Of a stretch of 64,000 nt of DNA, positions 8,977-23,584 are shown piece after piece. Under the pieces are notes generated by a model, which saw nothing but the letters and a program-made list of their open reading frames with translations, was not told where the DNA came from and made no database searches. Both the position numbers and the translations under genes were made by a program. How positions within the stretch are numbered: the first letter of the stretch is position 1; every line of letters begins with the position of its first letter. This stretch comes from Auanema rhodensis (taxonomy: Eukaryota > Nematoda > Chromadorea > Rhabditida > Rhabditidae), in assembly GCA_964057225.1 (NCBI GenBank), contig OZ059897.1:22072001-22136000 (forward strand), written 5' to 3'.

Positions 8977-11968
8977 TATTAGTCTAAAAACAAATTTTTA
9001 TTGATATTGGTTCATGGTAACCATGACTTTGAAATTTACGTGAACTTTAATTTATGCTAATTAAATGTACACGTGATGTGCACTTGGTATGTAACTCGCT
9101 TCACGTGAAAGATGAAGAGATGCGGTTTTCAAAATTAGATTCCCCATGTCCATATTAGTCTAAAAACAAATTTTTATTGATATTGGTTCATGGTAACCAT
9201 GACTTTGAAATTTACGTGAACTTTAATTTATGCTAATTAAATGTACACGTGATGTGCACTTGGTATGTAACTCGCTTCACGTGAAAGATAAAGAGATTCG
9301 GTTTTCAAAATTAGATCCCCCATGTCCATATTAGTCTAAAAACAAATTTTTATTGATATTGGTTCATGGTAACCATGACTTTGAATTTTACGTGAACTTT
9401 AATTTATGCTAATTAAATGTACACGTGATGTGCACTTGGTATGTAACTCGCTTCACGTGAAAGATAAAGAGATGCGGTTTTCAAAATTAGATTCCCCATG
9501 TCCACATTAGTCTAAAAACAAATTTTTATTGATATTGGTGCATGGTAACCATGACTTTGAAATTTACGTGAACTTTAATTTATGCTAATTAAATGTACAC
9601 GTGATGTGCACTTGGTATGTAACTCGCTTCACGTGAAAGATAAAGAGATGCGGTTTTCAAAATTAGATTCCCCATGTCCATATTAGTCTAAAAACAAATT
9701 TTTATTGATATTGGTGCATGGTAACCATGACTTTGAAATTTACGTGAACTTTAATTTATGCTAATTAAATGTACACGTGATGTGCACTTGGTATGTAACT
9801 CGCTTCACGTGAAAGATAAAGAGATGCGGTTTTCAAAATTAGATTCCCCATGTCCATATTAGTCTAAAAACAAATTTTTATTGATATTGGTTCATGGTAA
9901 CCATGACTTTGAATTTTACGTGAACTTTAATTTATGCTAATTAAATGTACACGTGATGTGCACTTGGTATGTAACTCGCTTCACGTGAAAGATAAAGAGA
10001 TGCGGTTTTCAAAATTAGATTCCCCATGTCCATATTAGTCTAAAAACAAATTTTTATTGATATTGGTGCATGGTAACCATGACTTTGAATTTTACGTGAA
10101 CTTTAATTTATGCTAATTAAATGTACACGTGATGTGCACTTGGTATGTAACTCGCTTCACGTGAAAGATAAAGAGATGCGGTTTTCAAAATTAGATTCCC
10201 CATGTCCATATTAGTCTAAAAACAAATTTTTATTGATATTGGTTCATGGTAACCATGACTTTGAATTTTACGTGAACTTTAATTTATGCTAATTAAATGT
10301 ACACGTGATGTGCACTTGGTATGTAACTCGCTTCACGTGAAAGATAAAGAGATGCGGTTTTCAAAATTAGATTCCCCCTGTCCATATTAGTCTAAAAACA
10401 AATTTTTATTGATATTGCTTCATGGTAACCATGACTTTGAAATTTACGTGAACTTTAATTTATGCTAATTAAATGTACACGTGATGTGCACTTGGTATGT
10501 AACTCGCTTCACGTGAAAGATAAAGAGATGCGGTTTTCAAAATTAGATTCCCCATGTCCATATTAGTCTAAAAACAAATTTTTATTGATATTAGTTCATG
10601 GTAACCATGACTTTGAAATTTACGTGAACTTTAATTTATGCTAATTAAATGTACACGTGATGTGCACTTGGTATGTAACTCGCTTCACGTGAAAGATAAA
10701 GAGATGCGGTTTTCAAAATTAGATTCCCCATGTCCATATTAGTCTAAAAACAAATTTTTATTGATATTGGTTCATGGTAACCATGACTTTGAAATTTACG
10801 TGAACTTTAATTTATGCTAATTAAATGTACACTTGATGTGCACTTGGTATGTAACTCGCTTCACGTGAAAGATAAAGAGATGCGGTTTTCAAAATTAGAT
10901 TCCCCTTGACCATATTAGTCTAAAAACAAATTTTTATTGATATTGGTTCATGGTAACCATGACTTTGAATTTTACGTGAACTTTAATTTATGCTAATTAA
11001 ATGTACACGTGATGTGCACTTGGTATGTAACTCGCTTCACGTGAAAGATAAAGAGATGCGGTTTTCAAAATTAGATTCCCCATGTCCATATTAGTCTAAA
11101 AACAAATTTTTATTGATATTGGTTCATGGTAACCATGACTTTGAAATTTACGTGAACTTTAATTTATGCTAATTAAATGTACATGTGATGTGCACTTGGT
11201 ATGCAACTCGCTTCACGTGAAAGATAAAGAGATGCGGTTTTCAAAATTAGATTCCCCATGTCCATATTAGTCTAAAAACAAATTTTTATTGATATTGCTT
11301 CATGGTAACCATGACTTTGAAATATACGTGAACTTTAATTTATGCTAATTAAATGTACACGTGATGTGCACTTGGTATGTAACTCGCTTCACGTGAAAGA
11401 TAAAGAGATGCGGTTTTCAAAATTAGATTCCCCATGTCCATATTAGTTTAAAAACAAATTTTTATTGATATTGGTTCATGGTAACCATGACTTTGAAATT
11501 TACGTGAACTTTAATTTATGCTAATTAAATGTACACGTGATGTGCACTTGGTATGTAACTCGCTTCACGTGAAAGATAAAGAGATGCGGTTTTCAAAATT
11601 AGATTCCCCATGTCCATATTAGTCTAAAAACAAATTTTTATTAATATTGGTTCATGGTAACCATGACTTTGAAATTTACGTGAACTTTAATTTATGCTAA
11701 TTAAATGTACACGTGATGTGCACTTGGTATGTAACTCGCTTCACGTGAAAGATAAAGAGATGCGGTTTTCAAAATTAGATTCCCCATGTCCATATTAGTC
11801 TAAAAACAAATTTTTATTGATATTGCTTCATGGTAACCATGACTTTGAAATTTACGTGAACTTTAATTTATGCTAATTAAATGTACACGTGATGTGCACT
11901 TGGTATGTAACTCGCTTCACGTGAAAGATAAAGAGATGCGGTTTTCAAAATTAGATTCCCCATGTCCA
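8977..11968 (+). repeat. 17-monomer higher-order block, copy 2 (monomers 52-68)
   Basis: It repeats the marker series of 5985-8976 at an exact offset of 2,992 bp, including the rare changes G146T, T165C, T1C, A170C, G97T and C96T. I saw no difference between the copies at these markers, so the duplication is recent compared with the differences between neighbouring monomers. Register breaks after monomer 68: monomer 69 is GGTG while 52 is GGTT with A138G. Confidence 0.88.
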
Positions 11969-13376
11969 TATTAGTCTAAAAACAAATTTTTATTGATATT
12001 GGTGCATGGTAACCATGACTTTGAAATTTACGTGAACTTTAATTTATGCTAATTAAATGTACACGTGATGTGCACTTGGTATGTAACTCGCTTCACGTGA
12101 AAGATAAAGAGATGCGGTTTTCAAAATTAGATTCCCCATGTCCATATTAGTCTAAAAACAAATTTTTATTGATATTGGTTCATGGTAACCATGACTTTGA
12201 AATTTACGTGAACTTTAATTTATGCTAATTAAATGTACACGTGATGTGCACTTGGTATGTAACTCGCTTCACGTGAAAGATAAAGAGATGCGGTTTTCAA
12301 AATTAGATTCCCCATGTCCATATTAGTCTAAAAACAAATTTTTATTGATATTGGTTCATGGTAACCATGACTTTGAAATTTACGTGAACTTTAATTTATG
12401 CTAATTAAATGTACACGTGATGTGCACTTGGTATGTAACTCGCTTCACGTGAAAGATAAAGAGATGCGGTTTTCAAAATTAGATTCCCCATGTCCATATT
12501 AGTCTAAAAACAAATTTTTATTAATATTGGTTCATGGTAACCATGACTTTGAAATTTACGTGAACTTTAATTTATGCTAATTAAATGTACACGTGATGTG
12601 CACTTGGTATGTAACTCGCTTCACGTGAAAGATAAAGAGATGCGGTTTTCAAAATTAGATTCCCCATGTCCATATTAGTCTAAAAACAAATTTTTATTGA
12701 TATTGCTTCATGGTAACCATGACTTTGAAATTTACGTGAACTTTAATTTATGCTAATTAAATGTACACGTGATGTGCACTTGGTATGTAACTCGCTTCAC
12801 GTGAAAGATAAAGAGATGCGGTTTTCAAAATTAGATTCCCCATGTCCATATTAGTCTAAAAACAAATTTTTATTGATATTGGTGCATGGTAACCATGACT
12901 TTGAAATTTACGTGAACTTTAATTTATGCTAATTAAATGTACACGTGATGTGCACTTGGTATGTAACTCGCTTCACGTGAAAGATAAAGAGATGCGGTTT
13001 TCAAAATTAGATTCCCCATGTCCATATTAGTCTAAAAACAAATTTTTATTGATATTGGTTCATGGTAACCATGACTTTGAAATTTACGTGAACTTTAATT
13101 TATGCTAATTAAATGTACACGTGATGTGCACTTGGTATGTAACTCGCTTCACGTGAAAGATAAAGAGATGCGGTTTTCAAAATTAGATTCCCCATGTCCA
13201 TATTAGTCTAAAAACAAATTTTTATTGATATTGGTTCATGGTAACCATGACTTTGAAATTTACGTGAACTTTAATTTATGCTAATTAAATGTACACGTGA
13301 TGTGCACTTGGTATGTAACTCGCTTCACGTGAAAGATAAAGAGATGTGGTTTTCAAAATTAGATTCCCCATGTCCA
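11617..13376 (+). repeat. 5-monomer duplication (monomers 67-71 and 72-76)
   Basis: The series G27A, GCTT, GGTG, GGTT, GGTT occurs at 11617-12496 and again at 12497-13376. The last monomer of the second copy has gained C147T, the first appearance in the window of a change that becomes frequent later. The first copy overlaps the end of the 17-monomer block, so this duplication started from that block's right end. Confidence 0.8.
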
Positions 13377-15664
13377 TATTAGTCTAAAAACAAATTTTTA
13401 TTGATATTGGTTCATGGTAACCATGACTTTGAAATTTACGTGAACTTTAATTTATGCTAATTAAATGTACACGTGATGTGCACTTGGTATGTAACTCGCT
13501 TCACGTGAAAGATAAAGAGATGCGGTTGTCAAAATTAGATTCCCCATGTCCATATTAGTCTAAAAACAAATTTTTATTGATATTGGTTCATGGTAACCAT
13601 GACTTTGAAATTTACGTGAACTTTAATTTATGCTAATTAAATGTACACGTGATGTGCACTTGGTATGTAACTCGCTTCACGTGAAAGATAAAGAGATGCG
13701 GTTTCCAAAATTAGATTCCCCATGTCCATATTAGTCTAAAAACAAATTTTTATTGATATTGCTTCATGGTAACCATGACTTTGAAATTTACGTGAACTTT
13801 AATTTATGCTAATTAAATGTACACGTGATGTGCACTTGGTATGTAACTCGCTTCACGTGAAAGATAAAGAGATGCGGTTTTCAAAATTAGATTCCCCATG
13901 TCCATATTAGTCTAAAAACAAATTTTTATTGATATTGGTGCATGGTAACCATGACTTTGAAATTTACGTGAACTTTAATTTATGCTAATTAAATGTACAC
14001 GTGATGTGCACTTGGTATGTAACTCGCTTCACGTGAAAGATAAAGAGATGCGGTTTTCAAAATTAGATTCCCCATGTCCATATTAGTCTAAAAACAAATT
14101 TTTATTGATATTGGTTCATGGTAACCATGACTTTGAAATTTACGTGAACTTTAATTTATGCTAATTAAATGTACACGTGATGTGCACTTGGTATGTAACT
14201 CGCTTCACGTGAAAGATAAAGAGATGCGGTTTTCAAAATTAGATTCCCCATGTCCATATTAGTCTAAAAACAAATTTTTATTGATATTGGTTCATGGTAA
14301 CCATGACTTTGAAATTTACGTGAACTTTAATTTATGCTAATTAAATGTACACGTGATGTGCACTTGGTATGTAACTCGCTTCACGTGAAAGATAAAGAGA
14401 TGCGGTTTTCAAAATTAGATTCCCCATGTCCATATTAGTCTAAAAACAAATTTTTATTAATATTGGTTCATGGTAACCATGACTTTGAAATTTACGTGAA
14501 CTTTAATTTATGCTAATTAAATGTACACGTGATGTGCACTTGGTATGTAACTCGCTTCACGTGAAAGATAAAGAGATGCGGTTTTCAAAATTAGATTCCC
14601 CATGTCCATATTAGTCTAAAAACAAATTTTTATTGATATTGCTTCATGGTAACCATGACTTTGAAATTTACGTGAACTTTAATTTATGCTAATTAAATGT
14701 ACACGTGATGTGCACTTGGTATGTAACTCGCTTCACGTGAAAGATAAAGAGATGCGGTTTTCAAAATTAGATTCCCCATGTCCATATTAGTCTAAAAACA
14801 AATTTTTATTGATATTGGTGCATGGTAACCATGACTTTGAAATTTACGTGAACTTTAATTTATGCTAATTAAATGTACACGTGATGTGCACTTGGTATGT
14901 AACTCGCTTCACGTGAAAGATAAAGAGATGCGGTTTTCAAAATTAGATTCCCCATGTCCATATTAGTCTAAAAACAAATTTTTATTGATATTGGTTCATG
15001 GTAACCATGACTTTGAAATTTACGTGAACTTTAATTTATGCTAATTAAATGTACACGTGATGTGCACTTGGTATGTAACTCGCTTCACGTGAAAGATAAA
15101 GAGATGCGGTTTTCAAAATTAGATTCCCCATGTCCATATTAGTCTAAAAACAAATTTTTATTGATATTGGTTCATGGTAACCATGACTTTGAAATTTACG
15201 TGAACTTTAATTTATGCTAATTAAATGTACACGTGATGTGCACTTGGTATGTAACTCGCTTCACGTGAAAGATAAAGAGATGTGGTTTTCAAAATTAGAT
15301 TCCCCATGTCCATATTAGTCTAAAAACAAATTTTTATTGATATTGGTTCATGGTAACCATGACTTTGAAATTTACGTGAACTTTAATTTATGCTAATTAA
15401 ATGTACACGTGATGTGCACTTGGTATGTAACTCGCTTCACGTGAAAGATAAAGAGATGCGGTTGTCAAAATTAGATTCCCCATGTCCATATTAGTCTAAA
15501 AACAAATTTTTATTGATATTGGTTCATGGTAACCATGACTTTGAAATTTACGTGAACTTTAATTTATGCTAATTAAATGTACACGTGATGTGCACTTGGT
15601 ATGTAACTCGCTTCACGTGAAAGATAAAGAGATGCGGTTTCCAAAATTAGATTCCCCATGTCCA
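12497..15664 (+). repeat. 11-monomer periodicity (monomers 72-78 and 83-89)
   Basis: The seven-monomer series G27A, GCTT, GGTG, GGTT, GGTT with C147T, T152G, T153C is at 12497-13728 and at 14433-15664, 1,936 bp apart. Between them monomers 79-82 (GCTT, GGTG, GGTT, GGTT) look like a partial copy of the 5-monomer series. The right end becomes the left end of the 15-monomer block. Confidence 0.8.
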
Positions 15665-17952
15665 TATTAGTCTAAAAACAAATTTTTATTGATATTGGTT
15701 CATGGTAACCATGACTTTGAAATTTACGTGAACTTTAATTTATGCTAATTAAATGTACACGTGATGTGCACTTGGTATGTAACTCGCTTCACGTGAAAGA
15801 TAAAGAGATGCGGTTTTCAAAATTAGATTCCCCATGTCCATATTAGTCTAAAAACAAATTTTTATTGATATTGGTGCATGGTAACCATGACTTTGAAATT
15901 TACGTGAACTTTAATTTATGCTAATTAAATGTACACATGATGTGCACTTGGTATGTAACTCGCTTCACGTGAAAGATAAAGAGATGCGGTTTTCAAAATT
16001 AGATTCCTCATGTCCATATTAGTCTAAAAACAAATTTTTATTGATATTAGTTCATGGTAACCATGACTTTGAAATATACGTGAACTTTAATTTATGCTAA
16101 TTAAATGTACACGTGATGTGCACTTGGTATGTAACTCGCTTCACGTGAAAGATAAAGAGATGCGGTTTTCAAAATTAGATTCCCCATGTCCATATTAGTC
16201 TAAAAACAAATTTTTATTGATATTGGTTCATGGTAACCATGACTTTGAAATTTACGTGAACTTTAATTTATGCTAATTAAATGTACACGTGATGTGCACT
16301 TGGTATGTAACTCGCTTCACGTGAAAGATAAAGAGATGCGGTTTTCAAAATTAGATTCCCCATGTCCATATTAGTCTAAAAACAAATTTTTATTGATATT
16401 GGTTCATGGTAACCATGACTTTGAAATTTACGTGAACTTTAATTTATGCTAATTAAATGTACACGTGATGTGCACTTGGTATGTAACTCGCTTCACGTGA
16501 AAGATAAAGAGATGCGGTTTTCAAAATTAGATTCCCCATGTCCATATTAGTCTAAAAACAAATTTTTATTGATATTGGTTCATGGTAACCATGACTTTGA
16601 AATTTACGTGAACTTTAATTTATGCTAATTAAATGTACACGTGATGTGCACTTGGTATGTAACTCGCTTCACGTGAAAGATAAAGAGATGCGGTTTTCAA
16701 AATTAGATTCCCCATGTCCATATTAGTCTAAAAACAAATTTTTATTGATATTGGTGCATGGTAACCATGACTTTGAAATTTACGTGAACTTTAATTTATG
16801 CTAATTAAATGAACACGTGATGTGCACTTGGTATGTAACTCGCTTCACGTGAAAGATAAAGAGATGCGGTTTTCAAAATTAGATTCCCCATGTCCATATT
16901 AGTCCAAAAACAAATTTTTATTGATATTGGTGCATGGTAACCATGATTTTGAAATTTACGTGAACTTTAATTTATGCTAATTAAATGTACACGTGATGTG
17001 CACTTGGTATGTAACTCGCTTCACGTGAAAGATGAAGAGATGCGGTTTTCGAAATTAGATTCCTCATGTCCATATTAGTCTAAAAACAAATTTTTATTGA
17101 TATTGGTTCATGGTAACCATGACTTTGAAATTTACGTGAACTTTAATTTATGCTAATTAAATGTACACGTGATGTGCACTTGGTATGTAACTCGCTACAC
17201 GTGAAAGATAAAGAGATGCGGTTTTCAAAATTAGATTCCCCATGTCCATATTAGTCTAAAAACAAATTTTTATTGATATTGGTTCATGGTAACCATGACT
17301 TTGAATTTTACGTGAACTTTAATTTATGCTAATTAAATGTACACGTGATGTGCACTTGGTATGTAACTCGCTTCACGTGAAAGATAAAGAGATGCGGTTT
17401 TCAAAATTAGATTCCCCATGTCCATATTAGTCTAAAAACAAATTTTTATTGATATTGGTTCATGGTAACCATGACTTTGAAATTTACGTGAACTTTAATT
17501 TATGCTAATTAAATGTACACGTGATGTGCACTTGGTATGTAACTCGCTTCACGTGAAAGATAAAGAGATGCGGTTTTCAAAATTAGATTCCCCATGTCCA
17601 TATTAGTCTAAAAACAAATTTTTATTGATATTGGTTCATGGTAACCATGACTTTGAAATTTACGTGAACTTTAATTTATGCTAATTAAATGTACACGTGA
17701 TGTGCACTTGGTATGTAACTCGCTTCACGTGAAAGATAAAGAGATGCGGTTTTCAAAATTAGATTCCCCATGTCCATATTAGTCTAAAAACAAATTTTTA
17801 TTGATATTGGTTCATGGTAACCATGACTTTGAAATTTACGTGAACTTTAATTTATGCTAATTAAATGTACACGTGATGTGCACTTGGTATGTAACTCGCT
17901 TCACGTGAAAGATAAAGAGATGCGGTTTTCAAAATTAGATTCCCCATGTCCA
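15313..17952 (+). repeat. 15-monomer block, copy 1 (monomers 88-102)
   Basis: Markers in order: T152G; T153C; plain; GGTG with G97A and C168T; AGTT with T60A; three plain monomers; GGTG with T92A; GGTG with T9C, C51T, A138G, A155G and C168T; T125A; A58T; three plain monomers. The next copy starts 2,640 bp later. The left edge is set by monomer 87, which has C147T while its counterpart 102 does not. Confidence 0.88.
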
Positions 17953-20592
17953 TATTAGTCTAAAAACAAATTTTTATTGATATTGGTTCATGGTAACCAT
18001 GACTTTGAAATTTACGTGAACTTTAATTTATGCTAATTAAATGTACACGTGATGTGCACTTGGTATGTAACTCGCTTCACGTGAAAGATAAAGAGATGCG
18101 GTTGTCAAAATTAGATTCCCCATGTCCATATTAGTCTAAAAACAAATTTTTATTGATATTGGTTCATGGTAACCATGACTTTGAAATTTACGTGAACTTT
18201 AATTTATGCTAATTAAATGTACACGTGATGTGCACTTGGTATGTAACTCGCTTCACGTGAAAGATAAAGAGATGCGGTTTCCAAAATTAGATTCCCCATG
18301 TCCATATTAGTCTAAAAACAAATTTTTATTGATATTGGTTCATGGTAACCATGACTTTGAAATTTACGTGAACTTTAATTTATGCTAATTAAATGTACAC
18401 GTGATGTGCACTTGGTATGTAACTCGCTTCACGTGAAAGATAAAGAGATGCGGTTTTCAAAATTAGATTCCCCATGTCCATATTAGTCTAAAAACAAATT
18501 TTTATTGATATTGGTGCATGGTAACCATGACTTTGAAATTTACGTGAACTTTAATTTATGCTAATTAAATGTACACATGATGTGCACTTGGTATGTAACT
18601 CGCTTCACGTGAAAGATAAAGAGATGCGGTTTTCAAAATTAGATTCCTCATGTCCATATTAGTCTAAAAACAAATTTTTATTGATATTAGTTCATGGTAA
18701 CCATGACTTTGAAATATACGTGAACTTTAATTTATGCTAATTAAATGTACACGTGATGTGCACTTGGTATGTAACTCGCTTCACGTGAAAGATAAAGAGA
18801 TGCGGTTTTCAAAATTAGATTCCCCATGTCCATATTAGTCTAAAAACAAATTTTTATTGATATTGGTTCATGGTAACCATGACTTTGAAATTTACGTGAA
18901 CTTTAATTTATGCTAATTAAATGTACACGTGATGTGCACTTGGTATGTAACTCGCTTCACGTGAAAGATAAAGAGATGCGGTTTTCAAAATTAGATTCCC
19001 CATGTCCATATTAGTCTAAAAACAAATTTTTATTGATATTGGTTCATGGTAACCATGACTTTGAAATTTACGTGAACTTTAATTTATGCTAATTAAATGT
19101 ACACGTGATGTGCACTTGGTATGTAACTCGCTTCACGTGAAAGATAAAGAGATGCGGTTTTCAAAATTAGATTCCCCATGTCCATATTAGTCTAAAAACA
19201 AATTTTTATTGATATTGGTTCATGGTAACCATGACTTTGAAATTTACGTGAACTTTAATTTATGCTAATTAAATGTACACGTGATGTGCACTTGGTATGT
19301 AACTCGCTTCACGTGAAAGATAAAGAGATGCGGTTTTCAAAATTAGATTCCCCATGTCCATATTAGTCTAAAAACAAATTTTTATTGATATTGGTGCATG
19401 GTAACCATGACTTTGAAATTTACGTGAACTTTAATTTATGCTAATTAAATGAACACGTGATGTGCACTTGGTATGTAACTCGCTTCACGTGAAAGATAAA
19501 GAGATGCGGTTTTCAAAATTAGATTCCCCATGTCCATATTAGTCCAAAAACAAATTTTTATTGATATTGGTGCATGGTAACCATGATTTTGAAATTTACG
19601 TGAACTTTAATTTATGCTAATTAAATGTACACGTGATGTGCACTTGGTATGTAACTCGCTTCACGTGAAAGATGAAGAGATGCGGTTTTCGAAATTAGAT
19701 TCCTCATGTCCATATTAGTCTAAAAACAAATTTTTATTGATATTGGTTCATGGTAACCATGACTTTGAAATTTACGTGAACTTTAATTTATGCTAATTAA
19801 ATGTACACGTGATGTGCACTTGGTATGTAACTCGCTACACGTGAAAGATAAAGAGATGCGGTTTTCAAAATTAGATTCCCCATGTCCATATTAGTCTAAA
19901 AACAAATTTTTATTGATATTGGTTCATGGTAACCATGACTTTGAATTTTACGTGAACTTTAATTTATGCTAATTAAATGTACACGTGATGTGCACTTGGT
20001 ATGTAACTCGCTTCACGTGAAAGATAAAGAGATGCGGTTTTCAAAATTAGATTCCCCATGTCCATATTAGTCTAAAAACAAATTTTTATTGATATTGGTT
20101 CATGGTAACCATGACTTTGAAATTTACGTGAACTTTAATTTATGCTAATTAAATGTACACGTGATGTGCACTTGGTATGTAACTCGCTTCACGTGAAAGA
20201 TAAAGAGATGCGGTTTTCAAAATTAGATTCCTCATGTCCATATTAGTCTAAAAACAAATTTTTATTGATATTGGTTCATGGTAACCATGACTTTGAAATT
20301 TACGTGAACTTTAATTTATGCTAATTAAATGTACACGTGATGTGCACTTGGTATGTAACTCGCTACACGTGAAAGATAAAGAGATGCGGTTTTCAAAATT
20401 AGATTCCCCATGTCCATATTAGTCTAAAAACAAATTTTTATTGATATTGGTTCATGGTAACCATGACTTTGAATTTTACGTGAACTTTAATTTATGCTAA
20501 TTAAATGTACACGTGATGTGCACTTGGTATGTAACTCGCTTCACGTGAAAGATAAAGAGATGCGGTTTTCAAAATTAGATTCCCCATGTCCA
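17953..20592 (+). repeat. 15-monomer block, copy 2 (monomers 103-117), altered 3' end
   Basis: It matches copy 1 marker for marker from T152G to A58T (monomers 103-114, to 20064). After that it differs: monomer 115 ends with C168T while 100 does not, and 116-117 repeat T125A and A58T instead of plain monomers. So the tail was replaced by a local 3-monomer amplification. Confidence 0.85.
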
Positions 20593-20768
20593 TATTAGTC
20601 TAAAAACAAATTTTTATTGATATTGGTTCATGGTAACCATGACTTTGAAATTTACGTGAACTTTAATTTATGCTAATTAAATGTACACGTGATGTGCACT
20701 TGGTATGTAACTCGCTTCACGTGAAAGATAAAGAGATGCGGTTTTCAAAATTAGATTCCTCATGTCCA
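19713..20768 (+). repeat. 3-monomer duplication (monomers 113-115 and 116-118)
   Basis: The series T125A, A58T, then a GGTT monomer ending with C168T occurs at 19713-20240 and 20241-20768 (528-bp period). Monomer 119, after the second C168T, lacks T125A. C168T ends both monomer 112 and monomer 115, so the two units are bounded by the same variant, as expected for an exchange at the C168T end. Confidence 0.82.
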
Positions 20769-23584
20769 TATTAGTCTAAAAACAAATTTTTATTGATATT
20801 GGTTCATGGTAACCATGACTTTGAAATTTACGTGAACTTTAATTTATGCTAATTAAATGTACACGTGATGTGCACTTGGTATGTAACTCGCTTCACGTGA
20901 AAGATAAAGAGATGCGGTTTTCAAAATTAGATTCCCCATGTCCATATTAGTCTAAAAACAAATTTTTATTGATATTGGTTCATGGTAACCATGACTTTGA
21001 AATTTACGTGAACTTTAATTTATGCTAATTAAATGTACACGTGATGTGCACTTGGTATGTAACTCGCTTCACGTGAAAGATAAAGAGATGCGGTTTTCAA
21101 AATTAGATTCCCCATGTCCATATTAGTCTAAAAACAAATTTTTATTGATATTGGTTCATGGTAACCATGACTTTGAAATTTACGTGAACTTTAATTTATG
21201 CTAATTAAATGTACACGTGATGTGCACTTGGTATGTAACTCGCTTCACGTGAAAGATAAAGAGATGCGGTTTTCAAAATTAGATTCCCCATGTCCATATT
21301 AGTCTAAAAACAAATTTTTATTGATATTGGTTCATGGTAACCATGACTTTGAATTTTACGTGAACTTTAATTTATGCTAATTAAATGTACACGTGATGTG
21401 CACTTGGTATGTAACTCGCTTCACGTGAAAGATAAAGAGATGCGGTTTTCAAAATTAGATTCCCCATGTCCATATTAGTCTAAAAACAAATTTTTATTGA
21501 TATTGGTTCATGGTAACCATGACTTTGAAATTTACGTGAACTTTAATTTATGCTAATTAAATGTACACGTGATGTGCACTTGGTATGTAACTCGCTTCAC
21601 GTGAAAGATAAAGAGATGCGGTTTTCAAAATTAGATTCCCCATGTCCATATTAGTCTAAAAACAAATTTTTATTGATATTGGTTCATGGTAACCATGACT
21701 TTGAAATTTACGTGAACTTTAATTTATGCTAATTAAATGTACACGTGATGTGCACTTGGTATGTAACTCGCTTCACGTGAAAGATAAAGAGATGCGGTTT
21801 TCAAAATTAGATTCCCCATGTCCATATTAGTCTAAAAACAAATTTTTATTGATATTGGTTCATGGTAACCATGACTTTGAAATTTACGTGAACTTTAATT
21901 TATGCTAATTAAATGTACACGTGATGTGCACTTGGTATGTAACTCGCTTCACGTGAAAGATAAAGAGATGCGGTTTTCAAAATTAGATTCCCCATGTCCA
22001 GATTAGTCTAAAAACAAATTTTTATTGATATTGGTTCATGGTAACCATGACTTTGAAATTTACGTGAACTTTAATTTATGCTAATTAAATGTACACGTGA
22101 TGTGCACTTGGTATGTAACTCGCTTCACGTGAAAGATAAAGAGATGCGGTTTTCAAAATTAGATTCCCCATGTCCATATTAGTCTAAAAACAAATTTTTA
22201 TTGATATTGGTTCATGGTAACCATGACTTTGAAATTTACGTGAACTTTAATTTATGCTAATTAAATGTACACGTGATGTGCACTTGGTATGTAACTCGCT
22301 TCACGTGAAAGATGAAGAGATGCGGTTTTCAAAATTAGATTCCCCATGTCCATATTAGTCTAAAAACAAATTTTTATTGATATTGGTTCATGGTAACCAT
22401 GACTTTGAAATTTACGTGAACTTTAATTTATGCTAATTAAATGTACACGTGATGTGCACTTGGTATGTAACTCGCTACACGTGAAAGATAAAGAGATGCG
22501 GTTTTCAAAATTAGATTCCCCATGTCCATATTAGTCTAAAAACAAATTTTTATTGATATTGGTTCATGGTAACCATGACTTTGAATTTTACGTGAACTTT
22601 AATTTATGCTAATTAAATGTACACGTGATGTGCACTTGGTATGTAACTCGCTTCACGTGAAAGATAAAGAGATGCGGTTTTCAAAATTAGATTCCCCATG
22701 TTCATATTAGTCTAAAAACAAATTTTTATTGATATTGGTTCATGGTAACCATGACTTTGAAATTTACGTGAACTTTAATTTATGCTAATTAAATGTACAC
22801 GTGATGTGCACTTGGTATGTAACTCGCTTCACGTGAAAGATAAAGAGATGCGGTTTTCAAAATTAGATTCCCCATGTCTATATTAGTCTAAAAACAAATT
22901 TTTATTGATATTGGTTCATGGTAACCATGACTTTGAATTTTACGTGAACTTTAATTTATGCTAATTAAATGTACACGTGATGTGCACTTGGTATGTAACT
23001 CGCTTCACGTGAAAGATAAAGAGATGCGGTTTTCAAAATTAGATTCCCCATGTCCATATTAGTCTAAAAACAAATTTTTATTGATATTGGTGCATGGTAA
23101 CCATGACTTTGAAATTTACGTGAACTTTAATTTATGCTAATTAAATGTACACGTGATGTGCACTTGGTATGTAACTCGCTTCACGTGAAAGATAAAGAGA
23201 TGCGGTTTTCAAAATTAGATTCCCCATGTCCATATTAGTCTAAAAACAAATTTTTATTGATATTGGTTCATGGTAACCATGACTTTGAAATTTACGTGAA
23301 CTTTAATTTATGCTAATTAAATGTACACGTGATGTGCACTTGGTATGTAACTCGCTTCACGTGAAAGATAAAGAGATGCGGTTTTCAAAATTAGATTCCC
23401 CATGTCCATATTAGTCTAAAAACAAATTTTTATTGATATTGGTTCATGGTAACCATGACTTTGAAATTTACGTGAACTTTAATTTATGCTAATTAAATGT
23501 ACACGTGATGTGCACTTGGTATGTAACTCGCTTCACGTGAAAGATAAAGAGATGCGGTTTTCAAAATTAGATTCCCCATGTCCA
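20769..23584 (+). repeat. Low-diversity stretch (monomers 119-134)
   Basis: Almost all monomers are plain GGTT. Exceptions are A58T (122, 129, 131), T1G (126), A138G (127), T125A (128), C174T (129), C175T (130) and GGTG (132). The C175T / A58T / GGTG order at 130-132 reappears at 172-174, 42 monomers later, and A138G (127/169) and A58T (122/164) show the same offset, suggesting a partly overwritten long duplication. Confidence 0.7.
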
